Below, one piece after another: positions 1-10,941 of a DNA stretch of 64,000 nucleotides. The notes below the pieces were generated by a model. The model saw only the letters and a list, made by a program, of their open reading frames with translations, searched no databases and was not told the origin of the DNA. The stretch's first letter is position 1; every line of letters starts with the position of its first letter. Source of the DNA: Orychophragmus violaceus (taxonomy: Eukaryota > Streptophyta > Magnoliopsida > Brassicales > Brassicaceae); NCBI GenBank assembly GCA_030180135.1, contig CM058240.1:67575581-67639580 (forward strand), read 5' to 3'. Made by a program: the position numbers and the translations under genes.

Positions 1-28
1 CAATTGAACCAGTTCGGTTTAATGGTCC

Positions 29-445
29 ATGTCGATCGTCACACACTGTGTGTCGATCGGTATGACCAAACCAGAATCAATTTGGTTAATGTAATTAACC
101 GAGCTAGATAACCAGTTCAATCCAATTGAACCGATTCATCTAATCGCATTGCCTGTGTCGACCGACACACCCAGTGTATCGATCGACGCAGCACGATTAC
201 GGGTACTCGATCTCAGATCGAAACCCTAAAGATTATTTGCGGATTTTCGTTTTGTATCGACCGACACACGCTTTGTGTCGTTCGATGCTGTGCGACAAAC
301 CCTAAAATTTATTCGCGAGTTTTCGCTCTGTGTCGACCGACACACGCTTTGTGTCGATCGACACCCTGCGACAAACCCTAAAATTTTATATTTTGCGCCG
401 CGGCGTGTCGACCGACACACGCTTTGTGTCGATCGACACAGTGCG
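29..445 (-). repeat. Array of TGTCGAYCGACA dyads in leader of A
   Basis: Five clusters lie at about 29-60, 154-191, 256-288, 328-365 and 404-441. Most are a pair of short palindromes with centres about 21 bp apart. The array lies in the 5' leader between the primer-binding site and the expected gag. Translation across it gives runs such as CVDRH or CRSTQ, which are artefacts of the repeat. The leader of F (52052-52525) carries the same layout. Confidence 0.85.
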
Positions 446-587
446 TTTTTATCAATTCTTCGTCTTTTCAACAGGAACAAAACCGAGAATATAATATGAA
501 AACACGATTTGAACATGCAAAAATCAATTCAACAACATCAGGATTCGAATTATTTTGCAACAAATTCAATAGCTAAACCCTAAGCAT

Positions 588-599
588 GCTCTGATACCA
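588..599 (-). other. Primer-binding site of A (initiator tRNA-Met)
   Basis: The minus strand reads TGGTATCAGAGC, the classic plant copia primer-binding site complementary to the 3' end of initiator tRNA-Met. It starts one base inside the LTR. Confidence 0.92.
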
Positions 600-600
600 C

Positions 601-1216
601 TGTTGGATCCCTATGGATCTAGGGTTTGTTATATTGAAATTTAGAACCAACCTCGTTCTTACCTTTGGCAGCGGAAGAAGATGGTGAACGAGATCAGTGG
701 AGCAACGCAACGCTTTGCCTCTACCAGATACACATGCACGCTCGCTGGAAACGGGATGCTAGTGCCGGATCAATGGGGATCGATGGTGTCTGGTGTGTCA
801 AGTGTTTCTGTCAAGAAAACTGGACGGCTCTATTGTTTAGGTCGAACTAATATGATTTTATTCGACCTAAACGTGCTTAACGGGCCAGACTCAATTAAGC
901 CATAACCCGAAAAGCCTGTTCGGAAAATCCGAACTGTGTCGACCGACACAGCACCATTATATCGATTCTTATGTGTATTTCAATACACATAATATGATCA
1001 TTGCCACAATGATCATTCCCATGTCGTAGCTTCCAGTTCTCTTAGGTGTGTGACCCTATAGGATCATATAATACTGGCAGTAAGTCCACTACCTACAGAA
1101 TGCAAGAGGCTTCTAGCAAAGCATTGCAAACGCCCAGTATTATACGAATGTCTGATCTCGACACACAACTATCACATGAGTGAGTACAAGTGTGATTTCA
1201 GGACACTATCCCAACA
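601..1216 (-). repeat. 5' LTR of element A
   Basis: This 616-bp LTR has TG/CA termini and sits next to a primer-binding site. It shares with the F LTRs the block around the sequence that reads TAGGGTCACACACCTAAG on the minus strand, and the GCACTAGCATCCC block. It carries one palindromic dyad at 934-951. Confidence 0.92.
854..951 (-). promoter_or_regulatory. U3 promoter of A: palindromic dyad plus TATA-like box
   Basis: A single perfect-arm dyad, CTGTGTCGACCGACACAG (934-951), lies about 70 bp upstream of an AATAAAATC TATA-like stretch (854-862, minus strand). The arrangement matches the other LTR families. Promoter function is inferred from position. Confidence 0.5.
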
Positions 1217-1224
1217 CCTTCCGT

Positions 1225-1593
1225 CTAGTCGGTTATGGGAATGTTGAGGTTATCCCACCCCGACGGTACTTGTTGTAGGATCTCGGTATAAGTAAAGGAC
1301 CTTTGCGGGTTTCCCCATTCCCACCGTAAGTCCGTTTCATCCTCTTGCTGGTTCCCCGTCTCTCTCGGGTTCATCTCCGGTTCTAGTACTACTCGGTCTT
1401 GTTCCAACTGCCTACGCATTACTTCTTCCATTGCATAGTAGCTCCACACTGCATTAACGGCCCACTCATGCTCTGACCCTGTCAGACTACTTGGATACAT
1501 CATCCCGTTTCGCGGTTCTCCATGCTCCGCACCTACTGATCTCGGCTCTTGGGGCGCGTACTGAGAAGTACCCCTGATAGTAAAGGAGTAGGG
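1225..1593 (-). pseudogene. First ORF of D, C-terminal part (unknown product)
   Basis: If B and one TAGGG duplication are removed, the frame open at 15636-15770 runs straight into this minus-strand frame and ends at the stop at 1225-1227. Visible features are a charged segment around VVLEPEMNPRETG and a Trp-containing stretch, RWEWGNP. I do not recognise the family. The lack of stops across about 500 joined bases suggests real former coding sequence. A is inserted just 3' of the stop. Confidence 0.45.
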
Positions 1594-2307
1594 TGTTGGG
1601 AATGTCCTGAAATCAGACCTGTAATCACTCTTGAGATAGTTGTGTTGTCGAGATTAGACATTCATACAATACTAGATGGTCATAATTTTTTGCTAGAAAC
1701 CACTTATGATATGTGAGTTGTGAACTCATTACTAGTATTATATGATCCTACAGGGTCACACACCTAAGAAGACTGGATGTACTTCATGTGGGAATGATCA
1801 TTAATGTAATGATCAAATGTGTATTTGACACACATTAATATACGTGTTTTGAGGGTGTGTCGATCGACACAAGTATTGTGTCGATCGATGCAAAGGCGCA
1901 GATCGAAACAATGTTTCGATTCAATGACTTAATTAATCTCGGTTCGGTCCGGTGATTAATTAGGGTTTCCCAGGTCTATATATATGTGATATAGCACGAC
2001 CTGGAACATAAGATTTTAGCCTAATCACAGCCGCCTCTCAGAAACAGAGATATCCCAGAGAGATCCGATCTCCCGGCACTAGCATCCCGGCGGATTCCAT
2101 TTTGTGTGCGTGTGGATACCAGTAGAGGCGCAGCACCTGAGGCGCTCGTGAATCTCGAATACCTAATCATCTTCCGCTGCAAATCATCCAGGTATATTCG
2201 AGATCTGAGAATGTGGATTCAACTCTAAGCATGAATCCTAGATCCTAGGCTTGGAATTTATACTTAGGGTTACCTAATCGGATTAGGAACTGCTAGAAAT
2301 TCCTTCA
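1594..2307 (+). repeat. 5' LTR of B
   Basis: Begins TGTTGGGAATGTCC and ends CCTTCA, directly followed by G and the primer-binding site. It contains a dyad pair and TATA box. Confidence 0.95.
1855..1986 (+). promoter_or_regulatory. U3 promoter of B: paired palindromes plus TATA box
   Basis: The pair TGTCGATCGACA and TGTCGATCGATG (1855-1891) has centres 21 bp apart. It lies about 86 bp upstream of TATATATATG (1977-1986). The 3' LTR repeats the layout. Promoter and enhancer roles are inferred from position. Confidence 0.6.
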
Positions 2308-2308
2308 G

Positions 2309-2320
2309 TGGTATCAGAGC
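2309..2320 (+). other. Primer-binding site of B (initiator tRNA-Met)
   Basis: TGGTATCAGAGC, one base after the LTR end. Confidence 0.94.
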
Positions 2321-2358
2321 CTAAGGATTCTAGTTGAATCTCACTCTGAGTTATCGCT

Positions 2359-2870
2359 CTGCGTCGATCGTTGCTTTCGGCATGCAACGATTGACACAAC
2401 CAGAAAATCGCATCGCGTCGATCGTTGCAAAGTGTTGCATCGATCGACACAGACCGAAAATCGCATTGTGTCGATCGACACAAAGTGTTGCATCGATCGA
2501 CACAAAGCGACACAACTGGTTCAATTGGATTGAATTAGTCATTGCGATTGGTTGAGCAGATCAGACCGGTTGATTGCAATTGGTTTGATTTGGTTGGTGA
2601 CGATCGATGCTAATGTAGCATCGATCGATGCTGACCGGTTATCAAAGCCGTTTTCAATTGGATTGGATCGGTTATTGCAATTGGCTTAAACCGGTTTGAC
2701 GGGTTAATTGCGGTTTGATTGAATTGGGTTGATGTCGATCGACGCAAGTGTTGTGCCGATCGATGCTAACGGTTATCAAAGCCGGTTCAACTGGATTGAT
2801 CGGTTATCACAAATTGGTTCTGGTATGTTGCATCGATCGATACTAGTGTAGTGTCGATCGACAAAGAGTT
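2359..2870 (+). repeat. Dyad-rich leader of B
   Basis: Variants of TGTCGATCGACA, such as CGTCGATCGTTG and CATCGATCGATG, recur at about 2359-2510, 2599-2632, 2731-2770 and 2828-2870. AT-rich CGGTT-containing spacers separate them. The rest of the leader up to the gag start at 3497 shows no ORF. It is untranslated leader with homology to the F and E leaders, including the shared GACTGGGCCATC block. Confidence 0.8.
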
Positions 2871-3496
2871 AAATTGTTCGGTTATTGAACCTGCAACTAC
2901 AGAACCAAACCAGAATTAAACCCAATTCTTAGAATTATTAAAGCCTAATTAGATTAGTTATTTTATAAGTTCTAAACTTTATAGGATGCATATATGATAT
3001 GCGATAGACCAAAAGTTCTGTTCCTCAGACTAATATCAAGTAATCCTTGATGTCTTCCCGATCATGTCAACTGTCAAGACTTGTTTCATTGTGCGATGGA
3101 CTTGCAGTGCAAGATGTCCACAATTACATGAGTAAGACAGGAGGTAATCGTGTTGATGGACTTGCAGTGCAAGACATCAACAATTACATGACTTAAGAGA
3201 TTGGTTTACTTGACTGGGCCATCAAAATCGTTTTGGGCTCATAGACATCAGGTGGATTGGACATGAGATGTCAATCCACATCCAAAGTTATATTGGATAT
3301 AACTAGCAAAGTTGTTGCTTACCTAGATAGCTAAAATTTGGGTGATAGCCAGTGGCTCACTCAAGTTTAGTGAAGTATGGGTCTTGGATCATTATATTCA
3401 TTTGAGGAAACATTGTTTGAATATAATGCGAGTCTTCTTAATAGTTAAGATTTCTCATTTTTTGAACATCATACTAAACCTCTCTTGTTTTCAGCT

Positions 3497-4475
3497 ATGT
3501 CTAGCACAAACCATCGTAACAATTTCTCCATGCGATCCGTCCTTGAGAAGGACAAGTTAAATGGATCCAACTTTCTTGAATGGTATCAGAACTTGAGAAT
3601 TGTTCTCAAACATGAGAAAAAGGACTATGTCCTTGAGAAAGTTCTCCCCAAGAAGTACCGAGTAAATGCCTAGCAGTCAGATAAGGATGCTTGGGATAAG
3701 CATTCTAATGATGTGGTCGATGTGTGTTGTCTCATGTTGGCTACCATGAACTCGAAATTGCAAAAGCAATATGAGTACGTGGAGTCGCCAATAGAGATGA
3801 TCAATGGCCTGAAAAGTATGTTTCAGGAGCAGGCACGAACTCTGAGATACTAGACGGTTAAGTCTCTAATTGAGTGCAAGCTTCCAAAGGACGGACCAGT
3901 TAGTCCTCATGTCATTAAGATGATGGGTTATATTGATAACCTGGGGAAACTGGATTGTCCCATTAGCCAAGAGTTGGCCACTGACATCATTCTGCAGTCA
4001 GTGCCGTCAAACTATGATCAGTTTGTTATGAACTATAACATGAACAACTTGATAAAGACTTTAACTGAGTTGCATGGAATGCTCAAGACTGCAGAACCTA
4101 ACATCAAGAAGGACACCCCAAATGTCCTTATGGTACAAAAGGGTAAAAAGTTTAAGAAACTTGGTAAGAACAAAGGTTTAAGAAACTTGGCAAGACGAAC
4201 TCGATTATGAATCAAAGCGAGTCTAGTCATGCTCCTAAGGTTAAACCTGGTCCTTCGGAAGATGTTAAGTGCCATTATTGTAATGGTTATGGGCATTTGA
4301 AAAGAAATTGCAATAAATTCATGGAAGATTATGAGAAGCTGAAGAAGACGTACGACATTTCTTCTTCAGGTATTATGTTATAGAAGTAAATGTTACTTCT
4401 TATGGTTCTACTTATTGGGTATTAGATACCAGCTGTGGTACTCATATTTTGTGAAAATGTGTAGGGCCTAAGCAC
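3497..4475 (+). pseudogene. B gag and start of protease (degenerate)
   Basis: The ATG at 3497 begins a copia Gag (MSSTNHRNNF...), in the same context as the gag starts of E, J and F. The frame has stops near 3673 and 3850 and later frame changes, but the whole family sequence can be followed (LNGSNFLEWY, GYIDNLGKLD). A zinc knuckle, CHYCNGYGHLKRNC, lies near 4270-4312. The protease site reads LDTSCGTH near 4422, with Ser where F has Gly, so the D[ST]G motif is lost. A Gag this broken cannot form particles. Confidence 0.85.
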
Positions 4476-4789
4476 AAGTAGGATTTTGGAGAAAGGACAA
4501 GTGGACCTGCGCGTGGGAAATAGAGCAAGAGTTGCTGCATTAACCGTAGGGACGTTTCATTTGTTTTTGCCTTCTGGCTTGATTTTAAACTTAAGAACTG
4601 CTACTATGTACCTGCTACAAGCAGAAACATTATTTCTATTCCTTGTTCGGATATGGAAGGATATCAGTTTCCAAATTAAGAATAAATGTTATTCATTTGA
4701 TTACGATGATATATTTTATGTAGCGGTCCATTAGAGAATAGACTTTATGTTCTAAAACAAAACGTGCCGATCTATAACATTAGTACCAA

Positions 4790-6049
4790 GAGATTCAATT
4801 CAAATGATACGAATCAAACTTTTCCTCTGGCATTGTCGTTTGGGCCACATAAATGAGAACGGATTCAGAAGCTCTATAGTGATGGGCTTTTGGGCTCATT
4901 TGATTATGAATCATGATGAGAAAAGTGGATCTTGTTTATTGGGTAAAATGACGTAGGCCCCTTTTAACAAAAGGTAGTGTTGATCGACACAAAGGTGTGT
5001 CGGTCGACACAGGTCGCGAACGAATAAAATGAAAGGGCCAGTGACTTATTGAGATTTATGCATACGGATGTGTATGGCCCGATGAGCCAAAGTGCTAGAG
5101 GAAACTTTCAGTACTTCATTACCTTTACTGACATTTTCAGTAGGTATGGTTATGTCTATTTAATGAGACATAAATCAGAATCTTTGAAAAGTTCAAAGAG
5201 TTCCAGAATGAAGTACAAAATCAATTTGGCAAAAGTATTAAAGCTCTACGATGAGATCATGGAGGTGAATACTTAAGTCAAGAATTTAGTGATCATCTAA
5301 GAGATTGTGAAATTGTTTCACAATTCACTCTTCCTGAATCGGACTTTATTATATATGGTTCGATCAATGATGAGTCACTTAGATCTTCCATTATCCTTCT
5401 AAGAATACGCTCTAGAAACGTCTGCGTTTACACTAAATAGGGTTCCATAAAATTAGTTGCAAAGACACCACATGAGATGTGGACTGGAAATGTTCCTAAT
5501 TTGTCTTTCATGAAGATTTGGGGTTGTGAGGCTTATGTAAAACGTTTTTAATCTCTGATAAGCCCTCACCCAAATCCGAGAAGTGCTACTTCATTGGTTA
5601 TCTTAGGAGACCAAGGCATGTTACTTTTACAACAGGTCCGAGAACAAAATGTTTGTTGCTCGGAACAGTGTTTTTCTTTAGAAAGATTTTCTTTCCAGGA
5701 AGAACAGTGGGAGTAAAGTACAACTCGAAGAAATTCGAAAATCACAGGAGACTGATTAACCTGATGAGGAAGAGCAGTAGTTGGATCTACAAAGAGTTGT
5801 AGAACCCACACCTGTGGTGCCTGAAGTTTGCAAATCCGAGAGGATTCGTCACGAACCCGAGAAATTTGGATTTCTCATGACCAATTGCCATGATCTGTTG
5901 ATCATAGACAGTGAACAGTATGCGACTTTGAAGAAGCAATGATGGGCCTTGACTCCGAAAAGTGGCTGAAAGCCGCTGAATCCGAAATGGGATCTATGTC
6001 ACAGAACCAAGTACGGACTTTGGTTGATTTACCCGATGGTGTAAAAACC
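4790..6049 (+). pseudogene. B integrase region (degenerate, with dyad insertion)
   Basis: The pre-integrase segment (CRLGHINE-like, near 4830) and integrase core can be followed by similarity to F: HTDVYGPM near 5058 supplies the first catalytic Asp, then FSRYGYVYLMRHKSES. Frameshifts and stops follow. A 55-bp segment at 4972-5026 replaces two bases of the F sequence and breaks the frame. The region ends where J is inserted. RT continues at 13287. Confidence 0.8.
4972..5026 (+). repeat. Dyad pair inserted in B integrase
   Basis: Between AACAAA and AAATGAAAGGGCC, element F (near 54620) has only CC. B has 55 bp containing TGTTGATCGACA and TGTCGGTCGACA. This is the palindrome pair seen in leaders, now within former coding sequence. 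Its centres are about 20 bp apart. Confidence 0.75.
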
Positions 6050-6693
6050 TGTTGGATTATGTGTGTTCATGGTTTAATTCATCAGGTTACAACCTAGCAC
6101 ATAATCAACTAGGATCTAGGTGATTTGCAGTTGAATCATAAACATATCAGATTCATTACCTTGTGATTGCAGCGGATTGATCAAAGGAATGAAGAGATCA
6201 CAGAGAGCTGATGATAACCGGCTCCTCCTAGGTATCCACACGCTTACAAGCTACTGGATCAGGCTGCTAGACCAAGTTGGAATCAACAGAGAGAGAGAGA
6301 GGACGGCTGAGGCTGAAAATCGCAGACCACCAGGGCTTAATGGCGCCTCCTCTTCCTTATATGGGCCCAAGGAATTAACCTAATGGCCTATTGGGATTTT
6401 TGGGCCCAAGGCCCAAATCAGACAAAAAGACTGTATTTTGTCTGGCCCAATTCTCTGTACAAATACAGTAAATGTCTTGCATCTTACTGTATTAATTCCT
6501 TTTAACTTTCCCGTTAGCTATGGTGTGTGACCCTTAGGGATCACACAATACTGGTAATAAGTCCTAAACTTATAGATCATGAGCGGGCTCTAGCAAGTCA
6601 TCATGACCACCCAGTATTTATGACTTATGTCTGATCTCGACACTTATCATACTTTCTAGAGATAGTACAGTAGATTTCAGGACATTCCCAACA
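6050..6693 (-). repeat. 3' LTR of J
   Basis: Plus-strand start TGTTGGATTATG, end CATTCCCAACA. Next to it, inside the element, is ATCTCCCACTT, the complement of the polypurine tract. Its near-palindrome (CAGACAAAA and TTTTGTCTG) is at 6419-6444. Confidence 0.94.
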
Positions 6694-6704
6694 ATCTCCC
6701 ACTT

Positions 6705-7555
6705 GTACTGGAATCCTACATTCCCTAATCCTTTTGTCTCAATATCTCGATCTGGCATAAGGCAAGATGCGTGTCATCCTTATATAGCCAGACCATGTTC
6801 ATCGGACCAGATTTGATACTGACAATGCAAACGACTTGGGAAAGTCCGTTTGGGAGTGGCCACTCTCTTACCAGCTATCAAGTCTCCGATTGGCCTAGAG
6901 ATATTACGTCCGTTAAACGGCAGGGACAAATTCCATCTTGTTCCATCACTATGAACTACACACTTCATAATACACCCAACCAAGGTCCTTATAGCTCCCA
7001 GTTACGAAACAGCGTTAGACAATGATCAAAGCGCATCACTCCATGTGCAGCCACATGCATGCGAACTCAGGTCTAAGGACTATACTCTATAGTCGTATAT
7101 GAGAACCTCTTATGACACAGATATTAATATCTTGTAGAGTTCTCATCAGCGGGCCATGTCCGGTCATATGCTCCCCTACATATACCTATGTGTCGACTTT
7201 GATGCCGCGCATCTATGACCCCTCGAAACTTGGTCATAAGTCTCAACACACTCTAGTCTCAAGTGGTTGTTGGTGTTCCAATTTAAACAACCTTCGACTA
7301 TGGACACTATGATTTATGTTATTTCGTTAAATATGGGGTTTCAGGATCAAGTCTACTCATGTACTTCGATGGCCCATATATAATGACATGAATCATTTTG
7401 GAACGATTATTTATATCACAGTTAAAATAATCCAGAAATCATAAATTTCATAAACATAAAATGTTATGTTTACATGAACCTTTCAAAACAACTAAATAAA
7501 GCCCTTTACAAACTCCCACTGAAATTAAGACTACATCTTAATTTCACTTATCCTA
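6705..7555 (-). other. J 3' untranslated region
   Basis: Non-coding stretch between the RNase H end (near 7555) and the polypurine tract. It is homologous to the matching regions of C, E and I. No independent ORF or RNA gene is seen. Confidence 0.7.
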
Positions 7556-9660
7556 CAGCTACAGTCCGCGACTCGTGCTTAGGCCTAAGGAGTGGCTTCG
7601 TTAATAGATTTAGCAACGTTCTCATTCGTTGAAACTTGCTGATCTACTTAACACCTCTATCATTTATCTCTCGGAATAGGTTATACCTACCCTCAAGGTG
7701 TTTGGACCTCTGATGTGCAGCTAGCCTCATCTATGCTGGGAATCACATCAAGTTCAATGATGAACTCTTCTTTCCAAACAACCTCTTTCGCCGCTACCCA
7801 AGCTGCGAAATGTTCAGCTTAAGTCATGGAGTCAGCAACAGTGCCTTGCACCGCCAGACAGACACAAGATATAACCGGACTGTGACCGGAAATCATCTTT
7901 GTCTGTTGGAAACTTGCCTTTCAGACTCTACCGACTTGTAGCACCTCACTTTCTCCGTAAATCAAGAACTTATCCTAAGTGTTTTCCAAATACTTGAGGA
8001 TATTCATTACGTCTATCCAGTGATTCTTTGCTGGATTTGACTGGTCTTTACTTGTCTTGCTTAACATTAAAGCAACATCAAAACAAGTACGTGTCATGGC
8101 ATACATGATAGATCCAATTGCCGATGCATATGGAATCTCATCCATGCATTCAAGGTCAGCAGATATCGTAGGACACTGTTTCTTGCTTAACGTAATGCCA
8201 TGTGACATTGGCATAAAACCCTTCTTGGAATGCTGAAAACGTGTAGGACTTTGTCAATATAAGAATCCTGACTTTGTCCTATCAGCTCTTTTGGACCTCT
8301 ATCTTTAGATCCAAAATCCAAGAACATACGTGGCTTTACCCATGTCAATCATAAAAACAACTCCTAAGCCAGTCCTTTACCGACTGCAGCATTGGAACGT
8401 TATTTCCGAGAATCAGTATGTCATCGACATACACTATGAGAAATGCAACATCACTCCCACTTATCTATTAGTAAACGCACAGTTCCACTTCGTTCCTGTT
8501 CAAGTCAAAACCTTGACTACTTCAACAGAACGAAGATTCCAACTCCGATATGTTTGCTTCTATCCATGAATGGATCGATGAAGCTAACTTACATACAGTA
8601 TAATTTTTCGGAGTCCGGGCTCACTTTCGCTTCTGTGAATTTCGCAGGTTCGTCACTTTCAATGATCATCAGATCATGGCAATTAATCACGAGAAATCAC
8701 TCTCGGATTAGTGACGGATTCATTCAAATCTGCGAACTTCAGGCTCTACAGGTGTAGATTCTACAGAAATCTGTAAATCCATCCGCTGCTCTCCCTCAAC
8801 AGGTTGAGCAGCCTCCTGTATTTCTCGAATTTCTTCGAGTTATACTTTTGCTCCCACTGTTCTTCTTGGAAAGAGACTTTCCTTTTAGAAAACAGAATTC
8901 CGAACAACCTAACTTCGTTTTCGGAATGGACGCATAAAGTAACAAGCCTTGGTTTCCCTAGGACAACCAGCGAAGTAGCACAACTACAAATACTCAGTAA
9001 AGACGAATTTGGATCATTTCCAGTCCACATTTATGTGGTGTCTTTCAACTGATATTAGTGGAACTATTTCAGCGTAAACTTAGATATTTCTAGAGCGTTA
9101 TTCTTAAAGAATATCATGGAAGATTCGTGTGACTCATCTTTAATCATTTCTAATAAGATCTGATTCTTTCTCACAGAAACACCTCCAGGTTTTCAGGAGA
9201 AATGAGCTGTGAAACGACTTCACACTCATTCAGATGATCACACCATCAATGACTTAAGTATTCTCACTCGTGATCTAATTCAGAGTCTCAATACTTCTGT
9301 CACTCAGATTCTATACCTCATTCTGGAACTCTTTCGACCATTTCAAAGAATTCTGACTCGTGTCTCATCAAATGAACACAGTCATACTCACTGAAGTAAT
9401 CAGTAAAGATAATGAAGTACAGGAAATTTTCTCTGGCATTACTGCTCATCGGGCCACATACATGAGTATGTTCAAGGTCCAATAAGCCTTTGGGCCTTTC
9501 TCTAGCCCGGCTAAGATGGGCCCTTTGTCTTTTGGTCCAGTAAGCAGAATTCAAGTCTCATAAGATATCCGATCAAATGAGCCCAAAAGTCCATAACTAT
9601 GGGATTTCTGAATCCGACTCACTCTATGTGACCAAAACATTTACGCCAAGAAAAATCAGG
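7556..9660 (-). pseudogene. J pol remnant (integrase, RT, RNase H)
   Basis: Read on the minus strand, integrase traces occur near 9550-9320 (HTHVCGPMS, then a YDCVHLMRHESE-like stretch). A YVDD reverse-transcriptase motif lies near 8430, and an RT/RNase H linker stretch (MPMSHGITLSKKQCP to NILKYLENT) is open at 8214-7975. Stops and frameshifts separate these islands. Large parts of the integrase and the RT motif A region are missing or unrecognisable. The same degenerate layout is seen in C, E and I, so the damage predates their spread. Confidence 0.8.
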
Positions 9661-10050
9661 TTTAATTCATCAGATTTAAACCAATTCGGTATTTATGTTA
9701 CATTTAGGCACTCTTTGGTTTAAGATATAAGACCCATTCCTTGAATAGGGTGCTACAATTAATATTTCATTAAGATCAAAAGAACAAAACTTGTCTTTTA
9801 TCGAAATGAAAAACATTCAAATTCTTACAAGAAAATGAAAGACAACTCTGCTTAAAGCAGGTACATTGTAGCAATTACTTAATACAAAACCAAGCCTCAA
9901 AGGCATCTACAAGTGAAAACCCTACGGCTGAGGCAGCATCCATAGCTCCTTCCAGACATGCAGTTCCACTTGTCCTTCCTTCAACGTTCTACTGTTGCTT
10001 AGGCTCTGCATATTATAACAAATATCAGTGCCACAACCAGTATCCAATAC

Positions 10051-10941
10051 CTATAAGGTAGAACTTGAAGTAATAACATGAATACCTGAGGAAGTAGTCT
10101 CATACATCACCTTCAACTCCTCATAATCTTCCATGAATTTAATGCAATCTCTCTTCCAATGCCCAGTCTCTTTACAGTAGCAGCACTTACCAACGTAAGA
10201 TGTATCTGAATCGGGCTCAGAAGACACAGGCTTGCCATGATTCAAAATCTGGACAACTTTGTCTTCACCCTTGTCAGCACTAGGTTTAGTAAACCTACCC
10301 TTCTCCATTATGAGATTATACAGGGTACTCTTCACGTTTGGCTCAACTGTCTTGAGCATATCATGCAGTTCAGTCAGCGTCTTCGTTAAGCCTTTCTTGA
10401 TATAGTTCCTTTTGAACTTATCATAGCTTGACGGCAGTGACTGCAGAATGATCTCAGTTGCCAATTCTTGGCTAACTGGATAATCCAGTTTCCTCAGGTT
10501 ATCAATGTAACCCATCATTTTACTGACATGAGGACTCACTGGATGATCATTTGGTAGCTTGCAGCTAGTGAGAGACTTAACCAACTGGTATCTCTCCACT
10601 CTTACCTGCTCCTGAAATTTCAATTTCAGGCTGCTGATCATCTCTATTGGCGACTCCATGTTCTCATATTGCTTCAGCAAATCTGAGTCCATGGTAGCCA
10701 ATATCAGACCACGCACATCTACCGCATCATTATAATGCTTATTCCAAGCATCATATACTGCATGAGAGGCATTGGACCCGATCCTCTCGGGGAGAGCTCT
10801 CTCAAGGACATAGTCCTTTCTCTCCTGCCTGAGGACTAGCCTCAGGTTCCGCGACCAAGTCAAGAAATTTGATCCGTTCAGTTTGTCCATCTCAAGGACA
10901 GACCGGATCGAGAAAGTGTTTTGATTGTTTGTGCTAGTCAT
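10051..10941 (-). CDS. gag: J Gag polyprotein (296 codons)
   Basis: An uninterrupted copia Gag, the structural protein that would assemble the RNA-containing particle in the cytoplasm. The N-terminal copia-Gag region (LNGSNFLTWSRNLRLVLRQE) occupies about residues 20-50. A helical capsid-like region follows, and a CCHC zinc knuckle (CYCKETGHWKRDC with the preceding Cys) lies at about residues 253-266. The start codon matches the one used in C, E and I (MTSTNNQNTF). The frame ends at TAG immediately before a protease-like LDTGCGTD sequence. Homologues C and I have a sense codon there. The enzymatic ORF downstream is dead, so this copy can offer Gag only. Confidence 0.9.
   Translation of the reverse strand: MTSTNNQNTFSIRSVLEMDKLNGSNFLTWSRNLRLVLRQERKDYVLERALPERIGSNASHAVYDAWNKHYNDAVDVRGLILATMDSDLLKQYENMESPIEMISSLKLKFQEQVRVERYQLVKSLTSCKLPNDHPVSPHVSKMMGYIDNLRKLDYPVSQELATEIILQSLPSSYDKFKRNYIKKGLTKTLTELHDMLKTVEPNVKSTLYNLIMEKGRFTKPSADKGEDKVVQILNHGKPVSSEPDSDTSYVGKCCYCKETGHWKRDCIKFMEDYEELKVMYETTSSGIHVITSSSTL

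Larger units (their letters stand above)
1..1216 (-). mobile_element. Element A: Ty1/copia retrotransposon, 5' end only
   Basis: This is the 5' part of a minus-strand copia element that continues beyond the left edge. Reading the minus strand, it has a 5' LTR (1216 to 601, TGTTGG...CCAACA), a one-base gap, a primer-binding site matching initiator tRNA-Met, and a leader running off the window. LTR and leader closely resemble element F (51272-58598), so A and F belong to one family. No gag is reached inside the window. Its flank at 1217-1593 belongs to the older element D, so A is inserted in D. The target duplication cannot be checked because the other end is missing. Confidence 0.9.

Noticed and set aside
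226..516. Cys/Arg/His-rich repeat peptides read through the dyad arrays
   Set aside because: The peptides exist in several frames and both strands because the DNA repeat is palindromic. They have no conserved start and lie in untranslated leaders.
2309..2320. tRNA gene
   Set aside because: TGGTATCAGAGC matches only the 3' end of initiator tRNA-Met and directly follows an LTR, so it is a primer-binding site.
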